From: Methylomagnum ishizawai
Lineage (GTDB): Bacteria > Pseudomonadota > Gammaproteobacteria > Methylococcales > Methylococcaceae
Assembly: GCF_019670005.1 (NCBI RefSeq)
Contig: NZ_AP019783.1
Coordinates: forward strand, 764,501-828,500
DNA length: 64,000 bases
Reading direction: 5' to 3'
Under the pieces are notes generated by a model. The model ran no database searches. It had not been told where the DNA came from and saw only the letters and a list, made by a program, of their open reading frames with translations. A program made the position numbers and the translations under genes. This document shows positions 1 to 10,267 of this stretch, in pieces; the first letter of the stretch is position 1; every line of letters starts with the position of its first letter.

Positions 1-1556
1 AGCGAGAACAGCACGTAATTGCTGGTCAATTCCCGGCCATCCGCGCTGATGAGCGTGACCAGCCGCTTGAGATAGAACGGCAGTCCTGGGGGGAAACAGC
101 CGATGCAGGCGTATTCGGTGTTGTCCGGCAGCTTGGGCAGGCGTGCGGCCAGGGCACGGGAAGAGCGGGTATCGGCATAGCGCGGCAAGACCTCGAAATT
201 GACGGTCAGGATCAACAGCGGCAAGGCCAACGCGGCGGCCATGCCCCAACGCGCATCGCGGCGGACATAGGCCACGCCTGCGAGCAAGGCCGTCGCGCCC
301 AGCGAGAACGCCGCCGTCGGCATCAGCGGAATGAACAGCGCGAAGATTTCATGCGGGAACTTCAGGCGTTGTTCCAGCAGTTCGGGCCGCGCCGCGATGA
401 CCGCCATCGCCACGGCGGCGGGCAGCATGACCCCCAGCAAGGCGAGGCTGGCCCGGCGCACGACGGCGGCGGCAACGCCCGCCCGGTCCAGGATGGCGGC
501 GGCGAACACCCGCGCCGCCACCACGCCCAAAGCCACCACGCCGGTCAGGATGTAGCCCGGCAGCTTCGATTTCGACAGCGAGAAAAACACCACCACCACC
601 AACGCCCAGACGATGAACAGCCGGTCGGGCCGGGACAACGCGGCCCGTTTGCGCCAAGCGGCGGCGATGGATTCCGGCAACAACAGGCTCCAGGCAAAAC
701 AACAGCTCGCGATGATCAGCCCGTAGTAATAGAACGGCTGGGTCCGGCGGAACACCGGCGTGGTGAAGCGGGCGATGGATTCCCGCATGATGCCGTAATA
801 GGGGAAATCCGGGCAGGCCAGCGACAAGCCCACGAACCACGGTAACACCACCGCGAAAAACACCAGGAAATGCACCGGCCTGAATAGGCGCTTCATGGCA
901 TCGAAGCGGCGCAGGCTACCATGGAACACCAGCATCACCAACAAGGGGATGATGAAACCCACCGGACCCTTCACCAAGGTGGCGACCCCGCCCAGGAACG
1001 CCGCCAGCAAATACCAGCGGTTCCGGGTTTTGCCCGCGTGTTCCTCCGCCAGATAGGCCGCGAAGATCGAGGTGCAGACGAAAAAGGCCAAGGTCATATC
1101 GAAGATGACGATGCGCGAGAAGGCGATATACAGCGGTGTCGCCGCCACCACCAGCAAGGCCAGCGCGGCGGTGCGCTCGTCGTAGACCCTGCGGCAGAAC
1201 GCGAACAACGCCGCCAACAGCCCGAAACCGAACAGCGCCGAAGGCAGCCGCGCCGTGAATTCGGATTCGCCGAACAGGTCCAGCGCAATCGCCACGGCCC
1301 TGAAGAAGAACGCCGGTTTGTCGAGATAGGTGGCCCCGTTGTAGGTCGGGACCAGCCAAGCCCCGGCTTCCTTCATTTCGCGGGCGACCTCGGCGTTACG
1401 GCCTTCGTCGGGCGCGAGCAAGGGGAAATCGCCCAAGTGGCCGAACACGGCCCAGGCACCAATCAAAAAAGCCAGGATGGAAAACCAATGCCGGGCGGCG
1501 AAGGACAAGCCAGCGCCGGTCGAGGCTTGCGCCTCGCGATGCGGGGAGAGCGCCAT
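1..1556 (-). CDS. Glycosyltransferase family 39 (ArnT/PMT-like), 3' end outside window
   Basis: This is a polytopic membrane glycosyltransferase that would transfer a sugar from a polyprenyl-phosphate donor to a lipid or protein on the periplasmic face. I translated it by hand because it runs off the left edge: it starts at ATG 1556 and stays open for about 518 codons. After a first membrane segment (about residues 25-45) comes the family signature region with APDEGRNAEVAREM and then YLDKPAFFF, which in this family carries the catalytic Asp-Glu of the first periplasmic loop. The rest is hydrophobic. It is separated by about 160 bp from the next gene on the same strand. The acceptor cannot be deduced; ArnT itself (lipid A) is only one possibility. 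Confidence 0.85.
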   Translation of the reverse strand, partial: MALSPHREAQASTGAGLSFAARHWFSILAFLIGAWAVFGHLGDFPLLAPDEGRNAEVAREMKEAGAWLVPTYNGATYLDKPAFFFRAVAIALDLFGESEFTARLPSALFGFGLLAALFAFCRRVYDERTAALALLVVAATPLYIAFSRIVIFDMTLAFFVCTSIFAAYLAEEHAGKTRNRWYLLAAFLGGVATLVKGPVGFIIPLLVMLVFHGSLRRFDAMKRLFRPVHFLVFFAVVLPWFVGLSLACPDFPYYGIMRESIARFTTPVFRRTQPFYYYGLIIASCCFAWSLLLPESIAAAWRKRAALSRPDRLFIVWALVVVVFFSLSKSKLPGYILTGVVALGVVAARVFAAAILDRAGVAAAVVRRASLALLGVMLPAAVAMAVIAARPELLEQRLKFPHEIFALFIPLMPTAAFSLGATALLAGVAYVRRDARWGMAAALALPLLILTVNFEVLPRYADTRSSRALAARLPKLPDNTEYACIGCFPPGLPFYLKRLVTLISADGRELTSNYVLFS

Positions 1557-1717
1557 GGATGGGGTTGGAAGGGTTGGGAGTGGGAGCGGAAGGCTCGGGG
1601 CCGTTATTTTACATCGGGAGGCGATGACGGGTGGGATGTGGCCCGGAAAGGCGTGTTGCCGGGCGTGTGGGCCGGACGGTGGCTATGGCAAGTTCTGAAG
1701 GTTTGGGCGCGTGGAAA

Positions 1718-2335
1718 CTACAACGCGCCGCCGTGGAACACCAATTGCCCCAGGAATTCCTCGCCCTGCTCGGCGCATTCGATGCGGGTGATCGCGGCGC
1801 TGCCGACCTTGATGCGGAACAGGTTGGACAGGGGGATTTCGAGGGTCTGGGCCAGCACCATGCGGATCACCCCGGCATGGCAGACGATCAACACATGCCG
1901 GCCCGCATGGCGGTTGAGGATGTCGTTCCAGGCCGCCACCACCCGCGCCCGGAAATCGCCCAAGCCTTCCGCGCCTTCCGGACGGTGGCTCATGGGATCG
2001 CGGTAGAAGCGCTGTTGCAGCCCCGGATCGAATTGGGTCACTTCCTCGTGGGTCTTGCCCTGCCAGACGCCGAAGCCGATTTCCATCAGCCGGTCGTCGG
2101 TTTCCAGCGGCAGCTTGAGCCGTTCGGCCAAATCCTCCGCGAAATCCAAACACCGCCGCAAGGGTGAACTGACGATGGCGTCCCAAGGCGCGTGCTGCCC
2201 CACCGCCGCCCGCATCTGCCGCCAGCCGGTGTCGCTGAGCGGATCGTCGATCTGGCCCCGGTAGCGGCTGCCGCCCACGGGTTCGCCGTGGCGCATCAGA
2301 TCGACGAGGGTGGTGACGCGCTCCTCGGTGCTCAC
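1718..2335 (-). CDS. Histidine phosphatase family protein (CobC/GpmB-like)
   Basis: A 205-residue phosphatase of the histidine (phosphoglycerate mutase-like) superfamily. The RHGEP motif near residue 15 provides the phospho-accepting histidine, SSPLRRC follows near residue 56, and CHAGVIR near residue 152 provides the second catalytic histidine. Its length fits alpha-ribazole phosphatase or broad-specificity phosphatases; the substrate is not determinable and no cobalamin genes are adjacent. The start is a GTG whose bases overlap the argH stop (GTGA, four-base overlap), which implies translational coupling with argH. Confidence 0.88.
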   Translation of the reverse strand: MSTEERVTTLVDLMRHGEPVGGSRYRGQIDDPLSDTGWRQMRAAVGQHAPWDAIVSSPLRRCLDFAEDLAERLKLPLETDDRLMEIGFGVWQGKTHEEVTQFDPGLQQRFYRDPMSHRPEGAEGLGDFRARVVAAWNDILNRHAGRHVLIVCHAGVIRMVLAQTLEIPLSNLFRIKVGSAAITRIECAEQGEEFLGQLVFHGGAL

Positions 2336-3732
2336 GGCTGGGTTTCCTCGGCGAGTTGGGCGCGGGCGCGGGCCACGGCCTGCCGCACTTGGTTCGGGGC
2401 GGTGCCGCCGAAATGGTCGCGGGCCTGGAGCGACCCTTCCAGGGTCAGGATGCCGAACACATCGGCCTCGATCCGGGGCGACAGCGCTTTCAATTCGTCC
2501 AGCGCCAATTGTGAAAGATCGCGCCCGCTATCGATGCCCAGGCGCACCGCCTTGCCCACCACTTCGTGGGCGTCGCGGAAGGGGATGCCCTTGCGGACCA
2601 GATAATCCGCCAGGTCGGTGGCGGTGGCGTAGCCCTTGAGCGCCGCCAAGCGCATGGCTTCGCGGTTGGGCACGAGGTGCGGCACCATGTCGGTGTAGGC
2701 GCGGAGGCAGGCTTTCAGGGTGTCGAGGGTGTCGAACAGCGGTTCCTTGTCCTCCTGGTTGTCCTTGTTGTAGGCCAGGGGCTGGCTTTTCATCAGGGTG
2801 AGGAGGCCGACCAGATGGCCGAACACCCGGCCCGCTTTGCCGCGCACCAGTTCCGGCACGTCCGGGTTTTTCTTCTGCGGCATGATCGAGGAGCCGGTGC
2901 AGAAGGCGTCCGGCAGATCGACGAAGGCGAATTGGGCCGAGGTCCACAGGATCAATTCCTCCGAGAACCGCGACAAATGCATCATCACCAGGCTGGCGCA
3001 GGCGGCGAATTCGATGGCGAAATCCCGATCGCTCACGGCATCCAGGGAATTGGCCGCCGGGCGGTCGAAGCCCAAGAGTTCCGCCGTGTAATGGCGGTCC
3101 AGCGGAAAGGTGGTGCCGGCCAGGGCCGCCGCGCCCAGCGGCATGACGTTGAGGCGCTTGCGGCAATCGCGCAAACGGTCCTGGTCGCGGGCCAGCATCT
3201 CGTACCAGGCCAGCATATGGTGGCCGAAGCTGACCGGCTGGGCCACTTGCAGATGGGTGAAGCCGGGCAGGATGGTGTCGGCTTCGCGTTCGGCCAGATC
3301 GATCAAGGCGGCGCGCAGGGTCGCGAGCTGTTGGCACAGCCCATCGATTTCGTCGCGCAGGTAGAGGCGGATGTCGGTGGCCACCTGGTCGTTGCGGGAA
3401 CGCCCGGTGTGCAGTTTCTTGCCGGCCTCGCCGATGCGGTCGGTGAGGCGGGCTTCGATGTTCATATGCACGTCTTCCAGTTCCACCGACCAGAAGAAAT
3501 CGCCGCGTTCGATCTCGGCCAGGATGGTTTCCAAGCCTTCGACGATGGTGTTGAGGTCTTTCTGCGACAGCACGCCGATGCGGGCCAGCATGGTGGCGTG
3601 GGCGATGGACCCTTGGATATCGTGCCGGGCGAGGCGTTGGTCGAAGCCGACCGAGGCGGTGAAGGCTTCGACGAAGGCGTCGGTGGCTTGGGTGAAGCGG
3701 CCGGCCCAGGGTTTTGATTCGCTGCTGCTCAT
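2332..3732 (-). CDS. argH: Argininosuccinate lyase
   Basis: Cleaves argininosuccinate to arginine and fumarate, the last step of arginine synthesis, in the cytoplasm as a homotetramer. At 466 residues it has the usual length. The fumarase/aspartase superfamily signature [12 protein letters not shown] is present near residue 283 and contains the catalytic serine loop; [10 protein letters not shown] near residue 108 is the substrate-binding segment. It overlaps the following phosphatase gene by four bases. A second arginine-pathway gene, argB, lies about 10 kb away in a different operon. Confidence 0.97.
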   Translation of the reverse strand: MSSSESKPWAGRFTQATDAFVEAFTASVGFDQRLARHDIQGSIAHATMLARIGVLSQKDLNTIVEGLETILAEIERGDFFWSVELEDVHMNIEARLTDRIGEAGKKLHTGRSRNDQVATDIRLYLRDEIDGLCQQLATLRAALIDLAEREADTILPGFTHLQVAQPVSFGHHMLAWYEMLARDQDRLRDCRKRLNVMPLGAAALAGTTFPLDRHYTAELLGFDRPAANSLDAVSDRDFAIEFAACASLVMMHLSRFSEELILWTSAQFAFVDLPDAFCTGSSIMPQKKNPDVPELVRGKAGRVFGHLVGLLTLMKSQPLAYNKDNQEDKEPLFDTLDTLKACLRAYTDMVPHLVPNREAMRLAALKGYATATDLADYLVRKGIPFRDAHEVVGKAVRLGIDSGRDLSQLALDELKALSPRIEADVFGILTLEGSLQARDHFGGTAPNQVRQAVARARAQLAEETQP

Positions 3733-3835
3733 GGGGGAAGTCTCGGTGCGGCTGGGAAGGGCGGGATTATAACCGAGGCGGGTGGTTCCCGAGCGGAAGC
3801 GGGGGCGTGGAAAGTCGCGAGGGGCGGGACTCCAT

Positions 3836-3856
3836 CCGTACCACGGGTTGGTACGG
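3836..3856. other. Perfect stem-loop between argH and beta-helix gene
   Basis: The bases CCGTACCA, a five-base loop and TGGTACGG form an 8-bp perfect hairpin. It lies about 50 bp after the stop of the beta-helix gene on the minus strand. No T-run follows on either strand, so terminator function is only possible. Confidence 0.4.
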
Positions 3857-3908
3857 TGGAGCGATCCGGGAAAGACCGGTGTGGTCAGCCTATTCGCCGC
3901 TCATGGGG

Positions 3909-5087
3909 TCAGCGAGGTGTGTGCCTGAGTTGGGGTATACCAAGCGGTATCACGGTTTCGTTCCGGTCTTTCTCGCTGCGACGGGTGGTCGCGCCTAATG
4001 TGGAAGCGCAATACACGCCTAGGCATTGCGTGGGGTCTCGGTTGAGGTTGGCTTTATTGCTGCCGCCGTCCGTGACCCCGTCCACGTCCAAGCCAAGATC
4101 GGCGTTCAGGCTGGCCCTGTTGTTGGAGACCTTCACACCGACGAGGGCGGATGGAGAGCTATCGCCGTTCTCCATCCACCTCCCCAGGGCTTTCATGCCG
4201 TCATCGATATCGGGGAAGTCCGCCGAAACCGTGTAGCCGTTGTGGATGAAGTAATTCCCGGCCACCAGGGTATCCTTGCCGCCACAGTCCGTGGGCGAGG
4301 ATTGCCAACAGGCGGTTTTGATATATATCCCCACATGGCTATTGTGGAGGAACTGGTTGTTCACGAATTGGTTACCCTGCATTCCGGGGAATTGCGCTCC
4401 CATCCCCGGCCTTGCCTCCATCCAGATTCCCGATCCGTTATTCAGGAATTGGTTGGAAGTGATTTTGTTGCCGTTGACCCCGCCAAAGTTTTCATTCCAG
4501 AGGTTGATTCCGGTGGTATTGCTTATAAATCTATTGTTATAGATGTTCACGCCCAAGGTCGGATTGTCCGTTGACCAGTTCCTTTGGATACTGATGCCCT
4601 TTGCATTACCAGTGAACGATGAATTCCGCACCATCCCGCCGTACCCGAAATAGAAGCTCAGGGCCACTCCAGGAATATTGGTGAAGTTGCATTTGTCCAC
4701 GGTGAAGTTGGAAGCGGTTTCGATGAAGAAACCGGGACTCGTGGAGTGGGTAGAGATATGGAGGTTGATCAGACGCCCCGCGTCGCCTATCCACCACGCT
4801 TGGTCCATCACAAGGTTTCCGTTGCGTATGGTGACACCATTGCCTTGTGGACTCAGCCTTGCTGTCGTGAGCTTGAATCCGTTAAGGTCGAGGAATTTAT
4901 TGTTCTCGTTCAGTACGACCGTGCAGGTGGTATCGTGGGTGAGCTTATAGCCGCCTTTCACGGCAATAACCCCTTTGCAGTCCAAGGGGGTGTTGGTGGC
5001 CGCGTGCGTGGGAAGGGTGAATGCCAAGGCGGAGGCGTACATCGCCAAAGCTTGGAGGGATATTTTGTGGATATATTTCGTGATCAT
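3909..5087 (-). CDS. Secreted right-handed parallel beta-helix repeat protein
   Basis: A 392-residue exported protein. The start at 5087 was chosen because GAGGATA precedes it at normal spacing and it opens directly with a signal peptide (MITKYIHKIS, then a hydrophobic stretch ending THA-ATN). The mature part is a ladder of short repeats rich in N, G and aliphatics (for example GNGVTIRNGN, GIWMEARPG, NNQFLHNSHVG), typical of pectate-lyase-like or NosD-like solenoids. No catalytic residues could be assigned. Composition is clearly AT-richer than the neighbours and it is flanked by an AT-rich gene-poor stretch, suggesting horizontal acquisition. The last 25-30 residues (charged, RRSEKDRNE) do not look like beta-helix and may be a novel tail. 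Confidence 0.75.
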   Translation of the reverse strand: MITKYIHKISLQALAMYASALAFTLPTHAATNTPLDCKGVIAVKGGYKLTHDTTCTVVLNENNKFLDLNGFKLTTARLSPQGNGVTIRNGNLVMDQAWWIGDAGRLINLHISTHSTSPGFFIETASNFTVDKCNFTNIPGVALSFYFGYGGMVRNSSFTGNAKGISIQRNWSTDNPTLGVNIYNNRFISNTTGINLWNENFGGVNGNKITSNQFLNNGSGIWMEARPGMGAQFPGMQGNQFVNNQFLHNSHVGIYIKTACWQSSPTDCGGKDTLVAGNYFIHNGYTVSADFPDIDDGMKALGRWMENGDSSPSALVGVKVSNNRASLNADLGLDVDGVTDGGSNKANLNRDPTQCLGVYCASTLGATTRRSEKDRNETVIPLGIPQLRHTPR

Positions 5088-5924
5088 GTCATTATCCTCA
5101 TCCATGAGTTAATTATGACGGCAGAGGCCGATTAGTATGAACCCGGACTGCCAGAGCGAAGCTCGCTGCAAGCGCTTTGGATGGTCTGGCTGGCCTTGGT
5201 TCAAGAACCATGATTTCCATTCCTGTCTTGCGGTGGGTTTAAGTTTAATACCGGCGACCGCGATATTTAATACACTAAGAGGGCGGTGTTTTCAACAAAG
5301 CATTTTGGTGGGTTTTTTGTGGTTGGGAATGCCGCGATTAATGGTACATCTTGGTTGGGTCGGTTTATTGTTAAGCTGGGTGGGGGGTGTTGATGAGTCG
5401 CACGGCGGTTTCTATGTCGGCGAGTTAAGAAACAAACCGGATCGCAAAAATTTCAATCAGAAAACGATGATTTGCGCTCGACCCTGTGATTTGCTTGGAC
5501 TGGAACCGCTGTAATAGGGTTTTTCTGGGGTATTGATGGGTCGGCTGGAGTGGCTATATTGGGTTTTCGCTGGCGATCCCGCGCAAGAGCCGACGGGGCC
5601 GTGAGCGTCGGCGGTATGGAGGACAGGCCCATCGACCCTCAGCCGGTGCCGGGCGGGTCTTCCCCGGTCGAGGGACATCGTCGTCCCATGGTGAATCACT
5701 CAGGATATGGCCGGATTAACTTCCTCTTCGCCCAAGCCCTCGTCGCCCATCATCTCCACGGCGGCATGATTGCCCCGTGTCCAGCCTCCCAAACCAATCC
5801 CCCAAAACCTTGATTTTCCTCAAACGCCCCCCGCCGCTCCCGGTATAGAGTTCCCCGGCCCTCACCGGGCGACAAACCGTCAACAAAAAGACCCACTCGG
5901 CAACTGCTTTAAGGAGGAAACCCC
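5088..5924. other. AT-richer intergenic region, no supported gene
   Basis: About 840 bases between the beta-helix gene and hemerythrin. Open frames in it are short, biased and have no recognisable protein features. The last 20 bases hold the strong ribosome binding site of the hemerythrin gene. The promoters of both divergent genes must lie here, but I cannot name them with confidence. Confidence 0.5.
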
Positions 5925-6332
5925 ATGGCACTTTTGAACTGGACCGCGGAAGCTTTCGGCACCAACATCACCGCCGCCGACGAAGAACACAAAGTGATCT
6001 TCGATATGGTCAACACCCTCAACGACACCGTGGGCAGCGGCGACCGCGCCGCCATCGGCAAGCAGTTGGACGGGTTGATCGCCTACGTGGCCGGCCATTT
6101 CAAGACCGAGGAAGACCTGTTCGACGCCCACGGCTATCCAGGCACCGAGGCCCATAAGAAGCTCCACGCCGAGTTGGTCAACACCTGCCTCGACGTACAG
6201 AAGAAATTCCACGCCGGCGAACTCGACATCACCGGCGATACCTGCGTCTTCGTCAAGGATTGGCTCTACAGCCACATCCCCAACCACGACAAGCACTACG
6301 GCCCCTACCTCAACGAGAAAGGCGTCGGCTGA
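5925..6332 (+). CDS. Bacteriohemerythrin
   Basis: A 135-residue single-domain O2-binding protein with a non-heme di-iron centre. All seven ligands of the family are in place: His22, His58, Glu62, His77, His81, His117 and Asp122. A strong ribosome binding site (AAGGAGGA) lies just upstream and a good terminator follows, so it is a monocistronic and probably well expressed gene. In Methylococcus capsulatus the homologous protein is proposed to carry O2 to particulate methane monooxygenase; applying that here is inference. Confidence 0.95.
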   Translation: MALLNWTAEAFGTNITAADEEHKVIFDMVNTLNDTVGSGDRAAIGKQLDGLIAYVAGHFKTEEDLFDAHGYPGTEAHKKLHAELVNTCLDVQKKFHAGELDITGDTCVFVKDWLYSHIPNHDKHYGPYLNEKGVG

Positions 6333-6354
6333 GTCCCCGCCACGCCACGACCGC

Positions 6355-6380
6355 AAAGGGGCCGCGACGGCCCCTTTTTT
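6355..6380 (+). terminator. Rho-independent terminator of hemerythrin gene
   Basis: GGGGCC and GGCCCC pair around a short loop and are followed by six T residues, 23 bases after the hemerythrin stop. Confidence 0.85.
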
Positions 6381-6486
6381 GTGCCCGCCCCGTTTTCCCC
6401 CGGCCTTATTCCGTTTTGCCCCCGGTTTATTCCCCAAGCGCCCTGTAGTAGCATCCCTGAAAAACCACCCGCGGGACACCACACCG

Positions 6487-8127
6487 ATGACTCGACCCAA
6501 CCAACTCCCTGCTTGGCAGGCGCTTGTCCAGCACCAGCGGGACATCGCCGATGTCCATATGCGCGACTTGTTCGCCCAGGACCCCCAGCGTTTCGAGAAA
6601 TTCTCCCTGTGTTTCGGCGATTTCCTGTTCGATTACTCCAAAAACCGCATTACCGGGGAAACCCTGGGATTGCTGCTCGACCTCGCCCGCCAAACCCAGC
6701 TGGCCGACAAGATCGCCGCCATGTTCCGCGGCGATAGGATCAATGTCACCGAGAGCCGCGCCGTGTTGCATGTGGCCCTGCGCAACCGCGCCAACCGGCC
6801 CATCCTGCTCGACGGCGAGGACGTGATGCCCGAGGTCAACCGGGTGCTGGCCAAGATGCGGGCCTTCGTGGAACAGGTGCGTTCCTGCCAATGGCGCGGC
6901 TGCACCGGCAAGCCCATGACCGATGTGGTCAATATCGGCATCGGCGGTTCCGATCTCGGCCCCCGCATGGTGGTGCAGGCGCTGACGCCCTATACCACGC
7001 CCGCCCTCCGGGTCCATTTCGTATCGAATGTGGACGAGGCCGACCTGATGCAGGTGCTGCAAGGGCTGGACCCCGAGGCCACCTTGTTTTCCATCGTCTC
7101 CAAGACCTTCACCACCCAGGAGACCATGACCAATGCCCAGTCGGCGCGGGAATGGCTGCTGAACCACGTCAAGGACCCCGCCGCCGTGGCCCGGCATTTC
7201 ATCGCCATTTCCACCAACGCCGAGAAGGTCGCCGAATTCGGCATCGACACCAAGAACATGTTCGAGTTCTGGGATTGGGTGGGCGGGCGCTATTCGCTGT
7301 GGTCGGCGGTGGGTTTGTCCATCGCGCTGGCGGTGGGGATGACCCGGTTCGAGGCCATGCTGACCGGGGCGTTCCGGGTGGACGAACATTTCCGCAACGA
7401 GCCGTTCGAGCGCAATATCCCGGTGCTGATGGGCTTGATCGGGATTTGGTACGACAACTTTTTCAACACCGATTCCTACGCCATCCTGCCCTACGACCAG
7501 CACTTGGAATTCCTGCCCAGTTATCTGCAACAGGGCGATATGGAGAGCAATGGCAAGACCGTGGACCTCGAAGGCCGGCGGGTGGATTACACCACCGGGC
7601 CCATCATCTTCGGCCAGCCCGGCACCAACGGCCAGCACGCCTTCTATCAGCTCATGCACCAGGGCAGCGAATTGATCCCCTGCGATTTCCTGGCGGCGGC
7701 GAAAAGCCACCACGGCCTGGGGCGGCACCATGAAATCCTGATTTCCAATTTCCTGGCCCAGCCGGAAGCCCTGATGCGCGGCAAGACCTACGAGGAGGCC
7801 AAGGCCGAGCTGATGGCCGAGGGCGTGACCGGCGAGCGCTTGGAGGAGTTGGCCGCCGCCAAGACCTTCACCGGCAACCGGCCTTCCAATTCCTTCCTGT
7901 ACAAGAAACTGACGCCGGAAACCCTGGGCTCCCTGATCGCCTTGTACGAACACAAGATTTTCGTGCAGGGGGCGATTTGGAACATCAATTCCTTCGACCA
8001 GATGGGCGTGGAACTGGGCAAGCAACTGGCCAAGACCATCCTGGCCGAACTGGCCGGGGAACAAGAGTCCATCGTCCACGATAGCTCCACCACCGGGCTG
8101 CTGGCACATTACAAGAGGTTGCGCTGA
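6487..8127 (+). CDS. pgi: Glucose-6-phosphate isomerase
   Basis: Interconverts glucose 6-phosphate and fructose 6-phosphate. The 546-residue product matches the long bacterial form. Family signatures are visible: [12 protein letters not shown] near residue 155, the [14 protein letters not shown] signature near residue 263, and [15 protein letters not shown] near residue 380. The start at 6487 ([10 protein letters not shown]) matches family N-termini; upstream in-frame ATGs are less likely. The stop overlaps the start of the lactonase gene (TGATG), so both are probably translated together as entry steps to the pentose phosphate or Entner-Doudoroff routes. Confidence 0.97.
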   Translation: MTRPNQLPAWQALVQHQRDIADVHMRDLFAQDPQRFEKFSLCFGDFLFDYSKNRITGETLGLLLDLARQTQLADKIAAMFRGDRINVTESRAVLHVALRNRANRPILLDGEDVMPEVNRVLAKMRAFVEQVRSCQWRGCTGKPMTDVVNIGIGGSDLGPRMVVQALTPYTTPALRVHFVSNVDEADLMQVLQGLDPEATLFSIVSKTFTTQETMTNAQSAREWLLNHVKDPAAVARHFIAISTNAEKVAEFGIDTKNMFEFWDWVGGRYSLWSAVGLSIALAVGMTRFEAMLTGAFRVDEHFRNEPFERNIPVLMGLIGIWYDNFFNTDSYAILPYDQHLEFLPSYLQQGDMESNGKTVDLEGRRVDYTTGPIIFGQPGTNGQHAFYQLMHQGSELIPCDFLAAAKSHHGLGRHHEILISNFLAQPEALMRGKTYEEAKAELMAEGVTGERLEELAAAKTFTGNRPSNSFLYKKLTPETLGSLIALYEHKIFVQGAIWNINSFDQMGVELGKQLAKTILAELAGEQESIVHDSSTTGLLAHYKRLR

Positions 8128-8852
8128 TGTCGGAACGTGAATTGTTCATCGCGGGCGGTGCCGACGATCTGGCGCGGGAAGCCGCCGTCAGGTTCCTGGA
8201 CGCCGCCCAGCAGTCCATCGCCGACCATGGCCGTTGCGCCGTGGCCTTGTCCGGCGGCAGCACGCCCAAGCGCTTGTACCGGCTCCTGGCCCAGCCGCCC
8301 TATCGCTACGCCGTGGACTGGTCGAAGGTGTATATGTTTTTCGCGGACGAGCGTTTCGTGCCGCATGACGATCCCGATAGCACGATGCTGCTGGCGCGGG
8401 AAACCCTGTTCGATCACGTCCCGCTGCCGCCGGAAAACATCTTCCCCATGCCCACCGTGGGCCTCGCGCCCGAGCAAGCCGCCGCCGAACACGCGGCGAC
8501 CCTGGCGGCATTCTTCGCCTCCCCTTTGCCCAAGTTCGACCTGATCCTGCTCGGGATGGGGCCGGACGGGCATACGGCCTCGCTGTTTCCGGGCTTCCCG
8601 GATTATCCCGGCAGTGTCGCCGCCGTCCACGGTTCCCCGAAGCCGCCGCCCACCCGCCTGACCCTGACCCTGGACGCCATCAACCAAGCCCGGCGCATCC
8701 TGTTCCTGGTCACGGGCGCGGACAAGGCCGAGACCTTGCGGACGGTGTTCGCCGACCCAGCCCCGACGGCGGCGTCCCTGCCCGCCGCGAGGATCAAGGC
8801 CGAAGGTGCGGCTTGGTTGGTGGACCGCGAGGCCGGGAGCGCCTTGATCTAA
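8127..8852 (+). CDS. pgl: 6-phosphogluconolactonase (DevB type)
   Basis: Hydrolyses 6-phosphogluconolactone to 6-phosphogluconate. The 241-residue protein has the SugarP-isomerase-like fold signatures ALSGGSTPKRLY near residue 42, FFADERFVP near residue 71 and the LLGMGPDGHTASLFPG block near residue 140. It shares one base with the pgi stop. No glucose-6-phosphate dehydrogenase gene is in the window. Confidence 0.95.
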   Translation: MSERELFIAGGADDLAREAAVRFLDAAQQSIADHGRCAVALSGGSTPKRLYRLLAQPPYRYAVDWSKVYMFFADERFVPHDDPDSTMLLARETLFDHVPLPPENIFPMPTVGLAPEQAAAEHAATLAAFFASPLPKFDLILLGMGPDGHTASLFPGFPDYPGSVAAVHGSPKPPPTRLTLTLDAINQARRILFLVTGADKAETLRTVFADPAPTAASLPAARIKAEGAAWLVDREAGSALI

Positions 8853-8870
8853 TCCCGTAGATGCCGGTAC

Positions 8871-8937
8871 GACGGAATGGAATCCGGGGGCGTAGGCTCA
8901 CCCGCCCCCGGATTCCGCCGTGTTCCATCCGGGCTAC
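8871..8937. repeat. REP-like palindromic repeat, copy A
   Basis: GGAATCCGGGGGCG (8879-8892) pairs perfectly with CGCCCCCGGATTCC (8903-8916), followed by ATCCGGGCTA at 8928-8937. The same CCGGATTCCG...ATCCGGGCTA layout recurs at 31863 and 46394. Related palindromes built on TAGCCCGGAT are widespread interspersed repeats in proteobacteria. Confidence 0.65.
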
Positions 8938-8973
8938 GCCCTTCAACCCATGACCCTTCCTTCGAGTAACCCC

Positions 8974-10254
8974 ATGAAAATCCTCATCGTCGGCGGCGGT
9001 GGCCGCGAACACGCCCTAGCCTGGAAAGCCGCCGCCTCCCCACGGGCCGAAAAAGTCTATGTCGCCCCCGGCAACGCGGGCACGGCGTTGGAACCCGGCC
9101 TGGAAAACGTTGCCCTGGCCGCCGACGATATCCAGGGGTTGTTGAACTTCGCCAAGGCCAAGGGCATCGACCTCGCCATCGTCGGGCCGGAAGTGCCCTT
9201 GGTGTTGGGCATCGTCGATGCGTTCCAGGCCCAAGGGCTCAAATGCTTCGGCCCGACCCGCGCCGCCGCCCAACTCGAAGGCTCCAAGGCTTTCTGCAAG
9301 GATTTCCTGGCCCGCCACCGGATTCCCACCGCCGCCTACGCCACCTTCACCGAGGTCGAACCGGCCCTGGCCTATATCCGCCAGCAGGGCGCGCCCATCG
9401 TGGTCAAGGCCGACGGCCTCGCGGCGGGCAAGGGCGTGGTCGTGGCCCAGACCGAGGCCGAGGCCGGGGCGGCGGTGCGCGATATGCTGGCGGGCGACGC
9501 CTTCGGCGCGGCGGGGCGGCGGGTGGTGATCGAGGAATTCCTGCAAGGCGAGGAGGCCAGCTTCATCGTGATCGCCGATGGCATCCACGCCCTGCCGATG
9601 GCCTCGTCCCAGGACCACAAGGCCCGCGACGACGGCGATCTCGGTCCCAATACCGGCGGCATGGGGGCGTATTCGCCCGCGCCGGTGGTGACGCCGGACA
9701 TCCACCGCCGGGTGATGGACGAGGTGATCATGCCGACCTTGCTCGGCATGGCCACCGATGGCGTGCCCTACACCGGCTTCCTCTACGCCGGGTTGATGAT
9801 CGGCCCGGACGGCTCGCCCAAGGTGCTGGAATTCAACTGCCGCTTCGGCGACCCCGAAACCCAGCCCATCATGCTGCGCCTCAAGAGCGATTTGCCCAGC
9901 CTGTGCCTCGCGGCCTTGGACGGGTGTTTGGACAAGGTCGAATGCGTCTGGGACCCGCGCCCGGCCTTGGGCGTGGTGTTGGCGGCGGACGGTTATCCCG
10001 GCGATTATGCCAAGGGCGAGGTCATCCAAGGTTTGCCACCGGCGGGCGGGACCGAGACCAAGGTGTTCCACGCCGGTACCCGGTTGCAGAATGGGCAGGT
10101 GGTGACGGCGGGCGGGCGGGTGCTATGCGTGTGCGCCCTGGGCGGCACGGTGGCGGAGGCCCAGCGCAAGGCTTACGAGGGCTTGGACGGCATCCATTGG
10201 GACGGGGTCTATTACCGCAAGGATATCGGCCATCGCGCCATCGCCAGGGGGTGA
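8974..10254 (+). CDS. purD: Phosphoribosylamine-glycine ligase
   Basis: Joins glycine to phosphoribosylamine with ATP in purine synthesis. It has 426 residues, the usual length, with an N-terminal nucleotide-binding fold starting MKILIVGGGGREHALAW, a central ATP-grasp domain (VVKADGLAAGKGV near residue 144) and the signature RFGDPETQPIM near residue 290. The ATG at 8974 was chosen over an earlier in-frame ATG because the family begins right at this conserved segment. It is monocistronic here, with a convergent lipoprotein gene behind it. Confidence 0.97.
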   Translation: MKILIVGGGGREHALAWKAAASPRAEKVYVAPGNAGTALEPGLENVALAADDIQGLLNFAKAKGIDLAIVGPEVPLVLGIVDAFQAQGLKCFGPTRAAAQLEGSKAFCKDFLARHRIPTAAYATFTEVEPALAYIRQQGAPIVVKADGLAAGKGVVVAQTEAEAGAAVRDMLAGDAFGAAGRRVVIEEFLQGEEASFIVIADGIHALPMASSQDHKARDDGDLGPNTGGMGAYSPAPVVTPDIHRRVMDEVIMPTLLGMATDGVPYTGFLYAGLMIGPDGSPKVLEFNCRFGDPETQPIMLRLKSDLPSLCLAALDGCLDKVECVWDPRPALGVVLAADGYPGDYAKGEVIQGLPPAGGTETKVFHAGTRLQNGQVVTAGGRVLCVCALGGTVAEAQRKAYEGLDGIHWDGVYYRKDIGHRAIARG

Positions 10255-10267
10255 CGCGGCGCGTACC

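Noticed and set aside
5137-5514. 125-codon open frame in the AT-rich spacer
   Set aside because: No ribosome binding site, no recognisable domain, unusual W/C-rich composition; most likely non-coding.
6427-8109. 560-codon open frame antisense to pgi
   Set aside because: pgi is certain on the other strand; the antisense product has no recognisable features.
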